Shown: positions 10,215-21,830, numbered from the stretch's first letter. The stretch: 64,000 nucleotides of DNA from Rugalucina vietnamica (GCA_964017185.1 OZ024873.1:49338760-49402759), one strand, 5' to 3'. Notes: generated by a model from the letters alone, not told the origin. Program-made: numbers and translations.

Positions 10215-11990
10215 TGTTCCGCCTCGTGCAGCAATAGCTGCACTGATAGTTCGTCTCTCACTAATGAGAAAGACCATCATTATTTCTTGAATAGTGCTGA
10301 TGTGTGTTGGTGAGTTCTTTGATGGCTGACTAGGCCAATTCTGGCTCTAAACTGTCGGTTGCAAGTAGAGCAAGTCAATGTCATAGAGTCTGCTGGTGGC
10401 ACATTTGTTTTGGCTTTGCGCTCTCTTCGCTTTCTTTCAGTTTCACAGATTCTCTTCTTTTCATAGAGAGCTGCTCCTTTGTTGATGAGACCTCGCCACT
10501 TTGATCGCTCCTGTGCAGTCTGTTCCCAGGACCCCATTGGTATTTCGAAATCCTTCAGAGAGGCTTTGAGGGTGTCTTTGTAGCGTTTCTTCTGGCCACC
10601 TTGAGAGCGCTTTCCCTCCTGTAGTTCTCCATAGAAAACTTTCTTTGGAAGTCGAGCATCAGGCATTCTTATAACATGGCCAGTCCATCTTAGCTGTGCT
10701 AGCTTTAAGACTGTATGCAAGCTTTGCATCCCTGCTTTCCTCAGGACCTCTGTGTCTGGAATCTTGTCCTGCCACTTGATTTTTAACAACTTTCTCAAAC
10801 AGCTTAAGTGGAAATGGTTAAATCTCTTTGCATGACGGTTGGTATACTGTCCAGGTCTCACATGCATACAAGAGGGTTGGCAGTACCACAGCCTTGTAGA
10901 CTTTCAGCTTGGTGTCAAGCTTGATTCCATTTCACTCCCAGACATTTGCACGGAGTCTTCCGAATGCCACACTAGCTTTTGCAATTCTGGCAGTGATCTC
11001 ATCATCAATATGCACTGCTCTGGAGAGAGTGCTTCCCAGGTAGGTGAACTTGTCAACAACTTTCAGTTTTTGCCCATTCACAGTGATGGTTGGTTCATTA
11101 TATGGTTTTCTGGGGGCTGGTTGGTGTACAACCTCTGTCTTTTTTGTGCTGATTGTGAGATCATAGTTATCACATGACTGTGAGACTTGATCCATGGCTC
11201 TTTGCATTTTTGCCTCTGTGTTGGCATTCTTATCCATATCATCTGCATAGAGGAGCTCATCTAGCACATCAGGACCACAATGGAAATAAGAGAGATCACT
11301 CTTTCTTTTTTGTGTCATCCTTGGTATTGATTGGCAAGCCATATAACTTTACAATGGAAAATTGATTATTTTCATGCACCCATGTGTGAAGATAGCATTT
11401 TACTACATTGTTCTGTTTTATATTGTACATGTATGTGTATGTTTTTTGCTAATCTGTGATAACGAAATAAATCAATCAATCAATCAGTCTGGACCTTAGT
11501 TTTGGCTTGCAACCTTCTGAGGTTGAATATGTTGCCATCAAAACGGTACCTGAGTGGAAAACCAGTGTCACTGTCCTGAAAAGCATCCATAAGCATGGCA
11601 GAAAACATCATGCTGAACAGTGTTGGTGCCAGAACACAGCCTTGTTTGACCCCATTTGTTACTTCAAATGGTTCAGAGAACTCTCCATCATTCTGCACAC
11701 GTGCCTGCATGCCATCATGAAACTGCCGCACCATAGCTATGAATCTGGTTGGACAGCCAAACTTGGCCATGATTTTCCAGAGTCCATCACGACTAACAGT
11801 GTCAAAAGCTTTGGTGAGGTCAACAAACGTCATGTATAGATCTACATTCTGTTCTTGGCATTTCTCCTGAAGCTGTCTTGCTGTGAAGATCATGTCTATT
11901 GTCCCTCTGTCTTTTCTGAATCCACATTGACTTTCAGGGATAAGTCCCGTCTGATCAAGATGAGCATTCAGACGATTCAAGCTGCACTAT
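10215..11990 (-). mobile_element. 5'-truncated LINE (reverse transcriptase, C2H2 tail)
   Basis: Reading on the - strand, three open segments follow one another: 11980-11480, 11342-10932 and 10867-10280. The first has reverse transcriptase features (CGFRKDRGTIDMIF, then FVDLTKAFDTV, then NGVKQGCVLAPTLFS). The second has the catalytic YADDM followed by a thumb-like region ending TYLGSTLSR. The third has TGHVIRMPD and ends with a C2H2 finger (CSTCNRQF...HQRTH). The endonuclease and 5' part are missing. One nested insertion and a frameshift near 10930 break the frame. The affinity is to RTE/I-like non-LTR elements; the clade is not certain. Other copies: 21830-23720 and 38880-40235. Confidence 0.88.
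11273..11487 (+). mobile_element. Short retroposon inserted in the LINE
   Basis: A 215-bp insertion with target duplication ATCAG (11268-11272 and 11483-11487) and a 3' tail of AATC repeats. Removing it rejoins the reverse transcriptase frame just upstream of YADDM. The AATC-type tail is typical of 3' ends of LINEs or the SINEs they mobilise. Confidence 0.75.
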
Positions 11991-11999
11991 AGTATAATT

Positions 12000-12300
12000 G
12001 GGTCACTGTATGGGCGGCAACTTTAATATTCATATCTGGGCGTGGTCGGCTAGTCCATCTGTTCAAGTAGGGAGATTATAGGAAAATCGAACTCAGTCAG
12101 CCTGGAGCGCTGTCACATAATTAGGTACCTGTATTTTGTCCAATCCAGTGAATTAGACAAACTCATATTTCATTCTTATTTTGTAACGGAAAACATGTGA
12201 GTTGAATCTTTTAACTGTACACCTTTAGATTTTACCCAAGTCAAAAAGGTAGACCATACCCAATAACGTATTCATGAGGTAACGCCCATACAGTGACCTA
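12000..12300. mobile_element. TIR element, ends GGTCACTGTATGGGCG
   Basis: The left end is GGGTCACTGTATGGGCGGCA. The right end in reverse is AGGTCACTGTATGGGCGTTA. Weaker similarity continues inward (ATTCAT, GGTC). It directly abuts the truncated 5' end of the LINE. About 300 bp, no coding frame. Confidence 0.65.
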
Positions 12301-12516
12301 TTTGCCGAATTATATACATTTACTATAATTATCCACTGTAAATTTGCATATAGCTCTGCTTCGTAAATGACAGTTAGTCAGGACAGTTCCATACGTAATA
12401 TTGGTGTTTGAGTAGATATGCCAATGTCATTTACTGGGATAAGTTGATCATTGACTTCACATTTTGGTATTACGTAAATGCCTAACGACGCCTTGAAAAG
12501 CGAAAACAATATAAAT

Positions 12517-12750
12517 GAGTCGCCTCATGGGAAAACCAACAATCTGCATAGGCGAAAACAAAGACGCGGATCAGCTTCGCGGTAACTGCGAAGCTGATCA
12601 GCGCCTTTGTTTTCGCTACATGGATAGTAAAATTCCTGTTCTACTTAAATCCGAAATTTCAAGCTTCAAGCTCTTTTCTGTGCTTGTATAGCCTGGTTTT
12701 TGTCGGACCTGTTCGGAAACCACATTGTTGGTTTTCCCACGAGGCGGCTC
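12517..12750 (-). mobile_element. Family A MITE, copy 3
   Basis: 234 bp, flanked by AAAT (12513-12516 and 12751-12754). Both ends are of the second TIR subtype (GGGAAAACCAACAAT). The hairpin-proximal end is on the left. Confidence 0.9.
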
Positions 12751-12754
12751 AAAT

Positions 12755-14049
12755 ATCTGAAATTGCGTCATTTGTTATACCATACGTTTCTGACACCTTT
12801 ATTATCGAGCGTAAGTAAATATGAACGATATCAATAGGAATTGTGTTAATCAGGCGCAAGGCAGGCTTTGCTTCGTAAAAAGTGAACACTTCAGACCACG
12901 TGTCGCGCAGAACAAATATATTGTATCAACATTCATTTTAATAGATTGAATAAAAACAAAATATTGGTTATGTTTCTTAAAGATGTTAAATGAATGGTGG
13001 GTGTAGTCTGGATCCTCTCACATGTTCAATATTGTCTTACAGTAATACACAAATATAGAACATGCATCATATTCTATAACCTCCACAAACATTTATGCAA
13101 AGGAGTTACCGCTCTTCATAGGCTCAGAATGACTGAGACATCAGAAGATTTTGAGTTGTGTATAAGTATGCATGTTTTTACTGATAAACAACCATTTTGA
13201 CATCGGGAGCCAGTCTATGGTGGATGAATCACAAAGATACTGGTTTGACCTAGCTTTCTGTCCTTGTGGAGAGCTTTCAAAAACACCAATTCACCTTGCC
13301 TTATGCCTTAGACAAACACGGGCTTTTAAATGATAACAAACAAGTCATTTTGTGAATGCTACACAGTACGTCTTTGGCTAAGCAAAGTAAATATTGAAGT
13401 GTGTTAGTCCTTTTGTTAGTCCGGTCTTCCAGAAGTAACCTATGACGTCATAACATATCACACAGAAGATTGGACAACCCAAGAGGTCAATTCAATCCGG
13501 AAGACACATAAGACACGTAAGGCAAAACTTATTTCAAGTCTTACAGAATGCAATGGAACCATTGACCAAACACGTAATCACTTTGACGACTTTGGCGAAA
13601 TTATATTGATTTCGATAGTTCCGCGGCATCTAGCATACTTTTGTTCCCGAGGATACAAATAGCGTAATCTCGTGAATTCTTTTCCGTAAGCTGGAACTAT
13701 AAAGACAGGATTTATAATGTGGCGATCCGTACAAATATATAGTATCTGTTAAGACGTTGAGGGAGTGAAAATAAAAATATTTGCTTAATGATAGTTCATT
13801 AGTTGAAAAACATGAGGGTCATTTAAACAATTATTCAAATCGTCCTTTCATTGACGCAGACTCGAGTTGGCATATTGGTCATTTTGCACTTGTCTAAAAG
13901 GTTATTCAGGTTTGTTTGAAAGTATTAAAGTGCATTGCTTGTAATTAAATACATATCGACCTTGCATGTGAAACATAATGAAAGACTATATATTCCGTAT
14001 ATATGCATATTATTGTGTTGTGTCGCTCATTCGAGCAACACGCCCCCGC

Positions 14050-14050
<1 letters not shown>
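12755..14050. other. No gene or repeat recognised
   Basis: About 1.3 kb with only short frames. Nothing could be assigned on either strand. Confidence 0.5.
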
Positions 14051-14060
<10 letters not shown>

Positions 14061-14124
<64 letters not shown>

Positions 14125-14136
14125 GGGGGGGGGGGG
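14061..14136. repeat. Compound microsatellite (GA)n(GACA)n(G)n
   Basis: About 36 bases of GA repeat, then GACA repeats, then a run of 10 G. Overlapping frames in three phases are repeat translations. Confidence 0.95.
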
Positions 14137-14512
14137 CATACACATTTGTACATTCAGTAAAACACGTTATGTCAAATGCAATGATCGTAAATCGCTTCCG
14201 ACTTTATACGTATTCCTGTCAAAACAAGACCATACAAATGCTTTTAACATTGTTTGCATGTTTAGAAGTGACATAATGCTGTTATTCAAAACACTTGAGG
14301 ACAAACAACACTTTGACTTGGTATGATGATTTGCAATTAAAGTAGTTCAGGTAGCTATTAAACTTCCCTTTAATGGCTCGTCGACATATTTTCTTAGCTG
14401 ACAAACAAAAAACAACCGTTTCAAATAGAAATATAAAAGCTAGTTCCTTTTGAAGCACTTTCAAAGGAAAGAGGGCGGACACATTTTCCTTTAACATATA
14501 TTTATTCTTAAG

Positions 14513-14910
14513 AAATGAATTTCATTTTTCTGGTGTTCATGGAGCTATGAACCGCAGTGGGTCGCGTGCAAAGGGAATGAACCCCGACCCACTGCGGTTC
14601 ATAGCTCCATGAACAACAGAAAAATTAAAATCATTGCTTATATTTACATTCATTTCTCTCTATCGCTTGTTGAAAAATCACCAAGGCGGTCACATTTACC
14701 AGCAAACAGAGAATCTACACACAGTGTGTGTTCAAACAGCGGAACGGCGTCGACGTTTACAACGTCCAATCAGATTGGCGAGATTCATGTTTTTTGACGT
14801 CAAGTTTGGATTACGTCACGTCGCGTGACACAATGTTGTTCATGGAAGTATGAACACAGATAAACATCTAATGGTTCATCTAAGGAGGTTTTAGAAAAAT
14901 GTAAATATAC
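14513..14910 (+). repeat. Foldback/CRE-rich repeat, copy 1
   Basis: It starts with an inverted repeat: GTTCATGGAGCTATGAACCG and GCAGTGGGTCG, with their complement ending near 14612. About 280 bp follows containing CCAATCAGATTGG (two facing CCAAT boxes), TTGACGTCAA, and TTACGTCACG next to TCGCGTGAC. It ends with another short pair (TTCATGGAAGTATGAA). It is nearly identical to 15448-15881 from about 14585 onward. It may be a mobile foldback element or a duplicated regulatory block. No protein is supported. Confidence 0.75.
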
Positions 14911-15334
14911 TCGAATAAGCTCTTTTTATGGCTGTTCCAAGATGTGCATACTGTTGTTTTTACGTAAACGGTTATTTGCTTTTTCTTTTCTCTGTTTTAC
15001 ATGACCTCCTGTAGCTAGCTTGTCGACTTCTTAATTAGAAATATCTGGTCATCTTGTCATTTTGGTCTATATTTACTGCGATCACATTGTACTTGTGTTG
15101 CATTCATGCCTGGCTGGGAATATTGATTAAATTACATGCACGTCAAATGCTTGCTTTTCATACCAGAAACGTTCCTAGTGCCCTGGTATTGCAATTCCCT
15201 CACGAACTTGTATAAACTTTTGGAAAATACATGTTACCAGAATTCCAGGTCCAGTCAGTCTTTGTTTAGTATGAAGGGAGGACTGATCGTGTAAACCCTG
15301 ACACGATCGACGACAAACCACCACGCAAACATGT

Positions 15335-15430
15335 TCGTGTAATATGTACCCACTTCCACTCCTTAAAAGTAGTAAAACTGGGGCATATGGGGGTATACAT
15401 TTTCGAACTTTGGATCCAAAACATAGATTG
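15335..15430. repeat. Family B fragment
   Basis: It contains 'gtagtaaaactggggcatatgggggtatacatttt' type sequence and 'aaaacatagattgtgggta', both parts of family B, in scrambled or truncated form. Confidence 0.5.
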
Positions 15431-15447
15431 TGGGTATTCTGTATTTA

Positions 15448-15881
15448 AGCAATGAGTTTAATCTTTCTGTTGTTCATGGAGCTATGAAGTTATGAACCGC
15501 AGTGGGTCGCGTGCAAAGTGAATGAACCCCGAGGGGGTTCATGTAAGCTTTGCTAGCGACCCACTGCGGTTCATAGCTCCATGAACAACAGAAAAATTAA
15601 ACTCATTGCTTATATTTACATTCATTTCTCTCTATCGCTTGTTGAAAAATCACCAAGGCGGTCACATTTACCAGCAAACAGAGAATCTACACACAGTGTG
15701 TGTTCAAACAGCGGAACGGCGTCGACGTTTACAACGTCCAATCAGATTGGCGAGATTCATGTTTTTTGACGTCAAGTTTGGATTACGTCACGTCGCGTGA
15801 CACAATGTTGTTCATGGAAGTATGAACACAGATGAACATCCAATGGTTCATCTAAGGAGGTTTTAGAAAAATGTAAATATA
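15448..15881 (+). repeat. Foldback/CRE-rich repeat, copy 2
   Basis: From 15557 to 15881 it is almost identical to 14585-14910, offset by 972 bp. The hairpin differs: one arm carries an extra 'gctatgaagtt' and the apex is longer and adds a GGGGGTTCATGTAAGC segment. So the apex changed while the arms stayed matched. The CCAAT and CRE-like sites are all kept. Confidence 0.8.
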
Positions 15882-15919
15882 TCCTCATATATGTAGTCGA
15901 TCAATTTCTGATCATCATA

Positions 15920-15989
15920 TCCGGTACTCGTTAGAAGTGCCTCGTTGACGCGGTTCTTACGTGTCCCCACAATAAATGTTTCGTGGAAA
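15920..15989. repeat. Family B core fragment
   Basis: The strings 'actcgttagaagtgcctcg', 'gcggttcttacgtgt' and 'ccacaataaatgttt' form a degraded family B palindrome. The SINE at 16002 is inserted in its right part. Confidence 0.5.
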
Positions 15990-16001
15990 AATATAAGAAT
16001 A

Positions 16002-16249
16002 TTTTTTTTTCTTTTTAATTCAGTTTAACGTCCCTTTCAAGATTATTTTAGCTCATATGAGACGGGCCAATCAGTAGGTGGGGCGAAAACGGGAGTACCC
16101 CGAGAAAAACCACCTGGCACACCCGCAAGCAGAACTTGGCTTGCCTCACATGTGGCCAGTGCGGGGCTCGAACCTACACCAGACACAGCGGCGAGATGAT
16201 CGAGTGATTAAGAAACAGCGCTCTTAACCGCTCGGCCACGGGGGCCGCC
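16002..16249 (-). mobile_element. tRNA-derived SINE (S1 family), full length
   Basis: The - strand starts GGCGGCCCCCGTGGCCGAGC with a box A (TGGCCGAGCGGTTAAGAG) and a box B-like GGTTCGAGCCCC. The body has 'tctgcttgcgggtgtgccagg' and 'gattggcccgtctcat', and it ends in an A-rich tail. A 12-bp target duplication AATATAAGAATA flanks it (15990-16001 and 16250-16261). The head is Leu/Ser-tRNA-like. It may belong to the molluscan V-SINE/RUDI group, which cannot be confirmed without a search. Confidence 0.85.
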
Positions 16250-16410
16250 AATATAAGAATAATATGAAATAAGGCACTGCCTTTGTCACCGGCCTTTGTC
16301 GCGACGCTCTAGATACTCCCATTGCGCAGATAGTTTTAAAATAAGCTACATCTATGACAGCTTCCTCACCCTGGTGACCATAGCCGATCATTACCGTTAT
16401 GGAAAAATCA

Positions 16411-16526
16411 GTTAGTACAACGCAGCGCGTGTTGAATCGTGACGGCGACGTAAAACTATATAGAAAGTTAATTGATCAATTAGTATAATGCAGCAGCGCG
16501 TGTTGCAACGTCACGCTGACGTCAAA
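16411..16526 (+). repeat. Imperfect tandem duplication (about 70-bp period)
   Basis: 'ttagtacaacgcagcgcgtgttg...gtgacggcgacgtaaaa' is repeated as 'ttagtataatgcagcagcgcgtgttg...gtcacgctgacgtcaaaa'. The GACGT elements are conserved. Function unknown. Confidence 0.6.
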
Positions 16527-16639
16527 AATAACAATTCCGGTTCCGGTTGATGAAGTATTTTTCTTCTATCAATGTACAGAACAGCAGAATAGAACAGAAC
16601 ATTTAACCACGTTCTACCATAAGAGCAACGCAGGAGCGT

Positions 16640-18060
16640 CGCTATAAAAAAAAATAATGATTATTTTTTTACAAATGAAAGAATCTCTGAATATTGCATG
16701 GGAAAGATTTCCAAATGCAAATCATCATTAATTTTTCAGAAGGCTAGTCACGACATCGTTGAAAGCATTTATCAAATTGAAGTCGAACTTTTATAGTTAT
16801 ATACTCCCATACATACAGAGTACTCATCGATTAGAGACAGTATTAGAGACCACGTCTATTGTATTTACAGATCATAAATATGTGCCGTACTATAATATTA
16901 TTTCAACATTTTCTGGACCGAAAAACTTGATCTAGCGCCCCAATACACTCCTAGCATATTTGTCATCAATAGCTTTCTCCGGATGGATATAGATTTAGGG
17001 CAAAATGCGTACTATTGTCAGAGACATTTATATTAATAATGAGTCTCTACTCTTGTAGAGATTCTTATTGGCGGCCAGATTCTTAGTAGAACGAGGGCAA
17101 ATATTAAAATAAGATGCATAGCTCTTTCATGTGTCACGCTTAGGGACGACAAAACTTCAGAAATGTCGCTTCAAATGAAGACAAAGGTTAATAATGAATA
17201 CCAAAACCAAGGGCCTTATATAATTAAAGCAGCAAAACGCAGATATAACAGACTGGAACCTGTATTTTCTTTGTAAGCTTTATCATAGTTAGCTCTCAGT
17301 ATTAATAGTTGTATTATACTGAGTAAAATTGCTCCCGAATTATTAACTATTTCTAATAGAACATGACCATTATTTCGCGCCCACTTTGGTATTGACAAAG
17401 GACAGTCGCTTTTATCCTATCACACTAGAACTTTAAAGCGTCGTATTGTAATTATCGTCTCAAAGGCTGTTACGTATCGTTTAACATAAATATTGGAATA
17501 CATTCCACTTATCTTCCGCTGAGAAACCTGGGCGGCTTACATGGATCCCTAACTCAAAGTCATTCAAATCTACTATAGGAACAGCCTGACTTACGAAACA
17601 AATGCCTTACCTAACTATTTCACGGTCAAACCTGACGAAAGATATTGTATGTATTTCGACTAGACTGAATTCAATTTTGTAATTGAATATTGATAGTAAA
17701 CTTGAAAGAGGCGTGACACCTGGAACAATTCCAATATAGTCACGTGGTGCAAACAAAGCGCACAGGTAAGTACAAAAAGCGAAAAGAACTACGATTTCAA
17801 CATATCGACAAATCAAATACACCGAAGTGAATCTAGTTTACTCGTAAAAGAGACATTCAATATTTATATGGCACTGTAGTAAATTGGAAAAGTATTAAAG
17901 TGTTCATTAACGGTAACCGGGACTTAAAACAAAACGCCGAATAGCTGTGATTGAAGCTGAATAAACGTTACCTTCAGCTTATTTGTGTTATCCGTGCAAA
18001 AGCTACTCTGACTTAGAAATACTTAAATCACGAAAGAAGCATAGTGTTTAACTAAAAAAG
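16640..18060. other. No gene recognised upstream of paralogue 2
   Basis: AT-rich and non-coding in appearance. It includes the presumed promoter of the gene at 18121, but no specific site could be defended. Confidence 0.45.
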
Positions 18061-18120
18061 AAGAAACGTGTACTGTTAAACAAAGAACTCTGAGCAAGGG
18101 ACAAAATAATTTAATAAAAG

Positions 18121-18540
18121 ATGTTGGACCATACAGTTGTGGACAATATTAAGGGTCGCCCTACAGCTGGAACGCCGTATATGGCCGAGGGATCGGAACT
18201 ATTCAGAACTGTTATGGATGACTTATTGAAAGAAAATCAGCTAACAAAGAAAGAACAAAGTGACGCACAACACAACGCATCTAATGACAGAAAATCTTCA
18301 AACTTGTGTAGTAAATGTTTAAGAGTAAGACTTTCCTGCAAGTGTGCAGGACTTGGATCAGACTCTCGGGCTAGTCACCGCGTACAGTGGGCGGATGAAA
18401 GGAGTGAGGGACAGTTGACAAGGGAGCATATTCTTGACTGTGATACACCGCGGACGTGTTCACCACCGTTAGATGTCACAGGAAGCATCAAATCTATTCT
18501 AAAGCAGAAAGCAAACTGTATAATTGTTGTAGCAGAGTAA
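18121..18540 (+). CDS. Putative PP1-docking protein, paralogue 2 (139 aa)
   Basis: Shares the family blocks: AEGSELF at residues 22-28, a Cys cluster C63-x2-C66-x6-C73-x-C75, RVQWADE at 87-93, a perfect KSILK at 124-128 and the tail NCIIVVAE. Between RVQWADE and SILK it shares GQLTR with paralogue 3. The protein is small, charged and probably largely disordered apart from the helix after AEGS; no signal peptide or membrane segment is seen. Binding to PP1 through RVxW plus SILK is inferred from known motif consensus. The start codon is the first Met, and an A-rich leader (ATAAAAG) precedes it. The 3'UTR is short, with AATAAA at 18688-18693. It is the shortest copy and may be closest to the ancestral layout. 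Confidence 0.82.
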   Translation: MLDHTVVDNIKGRPTAGTPYMAEGSELFRTVMDDLLKENQLTKKEQSDAQHNASNDRKSSNLCSKCLRVRLSCKCAGLGSDSRASHRVQWADERSEGQLTREHILDCDTPRTCSPPLDVTGSIKSILKQKANCIIVVAE

Positions 18541-18771
18541 GACTACGGGTATGGTATGAAAGTTCGGACAAGGACAATAGCAATATGGGTCGTGCAATAT
18601 ATGTGATCGCATCTGACGCAGAATTGATGACATCGCAAACTGGTGTAAAACATTGCGGACACTACAGCATTTTCTGTCACACAAGACAATAAAATACTAC
18701 ATCGTTATCATTGACAACCTGGCATATGCATTTGTTTTCCATTTCATACATTTTAATGATGAATTGTTTAA

Positions 18772-19059
18772 CATTACGAAAACTTGCCTATGCAATATAT
18801 AGAGATTTTTTTTTTTTCAGAAGAAAAAAAAAATGAAAATTTCATTGAGAAATTTCGATTTTTTTTTTATTTTCGCTCAAAACATACATTGTGGGTACAC
18901 GTTAGAACAGCTTCGCCGAGGCGGTTCTAACGAGTACACACAATCTATGTTTTAGAGCATAAATAAGAGAAATAGGTAAACCCCTGCTTACACCAGTTTT
19001 ACTTTATATAAAATTTGGGTTTGAGGGGGTATACATTTCATGGACAAGTTTTCCTGATG
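18772..19059 (+). mobile_element. Family B MITE, copy with TTAA flanks
   Basis: Left end CATTACGAAAACTTGCC, right end GGACAAGTTTTCCTGATG, flanked on both sides by TTAA (18768-18771 and 19060-19063). The central palindrome is GTGGGTACACGTTAGAACAG opposite GCGGTTCTAACGAGTACAC. If TTAA is the true target site, PiggyBac- or Kolobok-type transposases become candidates. Confidence 0.8.
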
Positions 19060-19251
19060 TTAAGCTGTGATGTTAAAAAAAACAACATGAACTTTTTTTT
19101 TACGTCTAAAATAGGCTAATGCACTTTCAATCTACACAATTGTTCATTTCCAATGTTCCAGATTGCCATATTACATGTATTAATATTAGTGATTCTTTAA
19201 AGTGCATAATACTTAACATGTATACTAATCAAATGCATTTATCTTTTCATA

Positions 19252-20161
19252 CGAGGGGGGTTCAGAAAGTTCTGTCATAGGTGTTATAACTTTGTTAATA
19301 GACATAATGGGTTGCTGTATTATACCTTGATTGAAAGGGCTACATTTCTCCTTTATAATGATGCCAAAACAATGCACGAAAAGAAATAAATACTTTGAAA
19401 TAGACGCCTTGAAAGACACCAGGGGTAAACCACTGGCACGTTTTCTTAAATTTGTGAATATTATTTAAAAAAATCGACTTCGAAAAAATATAATCCATGT
19501 AATATATTTTTAAAACATAAATGAATATATCCTGCAAAAATCAAAATCATTCAGCTGAATTTAATTGAGTTATAGTAAAATGAAATATTGAAATTGGCTT
19601 GTTGTACATACATTAAAATACGGTTTAAATTCAAATGACATTTATTGACATCTACACGTAGTCCAGGGAGCTTAAAATGCATTTTACCATTTAATTGTTT
19701 CATCCTAGCGTGCTCTATAGTAAACTTATAAAAAAGCAAACACATATAATGGTGCAGCGGTGCCAGAAACGCTATAGGGGTACGTATTTTAATGACGTCA
19801 TATACATCGCTTTATTTTAAAGTCAGCATAGCATCGATAACGGCAATTTTTGTCACATTGCTTTTCTAAATATATTATTACTTATAACTGTAAAGTTGGA
19901 GAAAATTTGATCGGAAGTTATAAAGATATAACGCATGAAACGCACACAATAATATTCACAAATTCAAGAAAACGTGCCAGTGGTTTTACCCCAGGTGTCT
20001 TTCAAGGCATGTATTTCGAAGTATTTATTTCGTTCGTGCATTGTTTTGGCATCATTATAAAGGAGAAATGTAGCCCTTTCAAACAAGGTATAATACAGCA
20101 ACCTATCATGTATATTAACAAAGTTATAACACCTATGACAGAACTTTCTGAACCACCCTCG
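19252..20161. mobile_element. Mariner-like foldback element (215-bp inverted arms)
   Basis: Long inverted arms: 19252-19465 and 19950-20161. Each starts CGAGGG[GT]GGTTCAGAAAGTTC and both are flanked by TA (19250-19251, 20162-20163). Mariner-type ends often read ACGAGGGTGGTTC. The spacer of about 480 bp is AT-rich with no transposase. Open frames in the arms are repeat-derived. Confidence 0.8.
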
Positions 20162-20247
20162 TATGTGTTCTTTACTCTAAATAGCAATAATGTTGTATTC
20201 AAATCGCGCATTCTCATTCCTTCTTTAAAATGTAGCATGTTCTTTTT

Positions 20248-20483
20248 GAGCCTTCGCATGGGAAAACCAACAATATAGGTTTCCGACCAGGCCCGACACA
20301 AACCGGCCTGTACAGTCAGTGAAGCGGGCTAGAAGCTTGAAATTCTGTATTTAAATAGAAGAGGAATGGTAATTATCTGTGTAGCGAAAATTGAGGCGCT
20401 AATCAGCTGACAGTCTGTGTATTTACAACACAGCTGATCTGCGTCTTTGTTTTCGCATTGTTGGTTTTCTTATGCACCGGCTC
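20248..20483 (+). mobile_element. Family A MITE, copy 4 (diverged)
   Basis: TIRs are of the CCAACAAT subtype at both ends. The internal hairpin is diverged: 'cagctgacagtctgtgtatttacaacacagctg' replaces the usual apex. No clear target duplication. Confidence 0.8.
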
Positions 20484-20641
20484 CGATTTTATTAACATTC
20501 ACCCATTGGATTACGGTAATTTGTATGAAACAAACTGAAAAGAAAAATAAATAAAATTGAAAACATGTGCCTTCAGTATTTTAAGATGATTATCAGTCTA
20601 CTGGGCGCAAAAGCTCGATTGGGGCCGTGCCTGAATCATAT

Positions 20642-20878
20642 GAGTCGAAACGCGAGAAACCCGGACGTCAAGATTTCCGTCCAGGTCTGACACAAACGGG
20701 TCTATACACCCATAGAATAAAGGGAATATCTTGAAAGTTTGGATACTTTGTAGAGGAGGAATCGCATTATCCCTTTAGCGAAAACAAAGCCGCTGATCAG
20801 TTGTGCTGTTACTGGACAGCTGATCTGCGCCTTTGTTTTTTTCATAAGCAAACGTCCGATTTTCTCATGACGCGGCTC
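20642..20878 (+). mobile_element. Family A MITE, copy 5 (diverged)
   Basis: Ends GAGTCGAAACGCGAG and GAGCCGCGTCATGAG. CGGACGT follows on both ends in place of CGGTCTT, so the two TIRs changed alike. The hairpin apex is degraded. No target duplication seen. Confidence 0.8.
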
Positions 20879-20883
20879 GCATT

Positions 20884-20916
20884 GATAAAGATAAAGATAA
20901 AGATAAAGATAAAGAA
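20884..20916. repeat. (ATAAAG)n microsatellite
   Basis: Five to six copies of ATAAAG in a row. Confidence 0.9.
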
Positions 20917-20999
20917 GCTTCGCGTTTTTAACAAACAACATTAGCTCATGAGCTATTATGCGACATAACAAATATCCTTAACAGATACTTACCTGCCTT

Positions 21000-21155
21000 C
21001 TTGTATCTTCCTGGAACTACCCTTTTATTGCGAGCGTCAGCAAGGGAGCTACCAGTACCATTTTTTACGCCTTTGGTATGGCGCGGCCGAGGATCGAACC
21101 TTCGACCTCCCGATCCCGAAGCGGACGCTCTACCAGTTGAGCTATCGGGTCGGAT
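21000..21155 (-). mobile_element. tRNA-like SINE head (S2 family)
   Basis: On the - strand: TCCGACCCGATAGCTCAACT, then GGTAGAGCG (box A), 'gcttcgggatcgggaggtcg', GGTTCGATCCTC (box B). A short body with 'ggtactggtagctcc' follows. The anticodon stem is imperfect, so this is not scored as a working tRNA. Related tRNA-like heads lie at 28670-28885 and 29560-29705. Confidence 0.6.
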
Positions 21156-21164
21156 TATTTACCT

Positions 21165-21830
21165 CTTTGAGTTGCCCATGAACAATTTGCTTAGCATAAC
21201 TGATAGACCGGGCGTTATGTAGATGTAAACCAAAATGAGTATCAAAAATTGATACTTACTTAACTTCCAACTGTCCATTTCCCACAATATACGTCTGACA
21301 GGAAAACAGAAATTGTTACTCTCAAGGTACTCATGCCTCTCTAATAAACACTTCACTTACGTAATATATTGTGGTGCTATAATTAATGGTTTGGGAAGAT
21401 TTAAATTGTGGATGTACTTTGTAAAATAGAATGTAAGCAATGATGAGGAACCCGGTATCAACAAAATTAATAACAAAAGAGTGAATAGCTATTTCCAAAA
21501 AGGTGACTTCTGTAATGCCTTAAACAATTCATTGCTAACCCGAGCTTACATGAGAAGAAATACAAAGTAAAACTTGAAAATCTATCCTTAAACGGCACAC
21601 AGATCGAAGCAGGCAATATCTGTCGCATTCAAAGGGTTATTAATAAAATGACACTGGGCATAGCGTCATTGTTGTCTGTCCATATAACATTAGAGCAAAC
21701 CGATTATACAAGTAATCCCAAGACAGAGCGTCAGTTCATTGTGAGTTCACTTAATATACAGATTTATTGAGTTTAATTGCTGTCAATTTCATATGGATCT
21801 TTCATTGGCTTCAATAGCAGCCATATATAT
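21165..21830. other. No gene or repeat recognised
   Basis: AT-rich; only short frames. Confidence 0.45.

Noticed and set aside
13935-14326. Overlapping frames on both strands at 14 kb
   Set aside because: They run through the GA/GACA/G microsatellite and exist in three phases at once.
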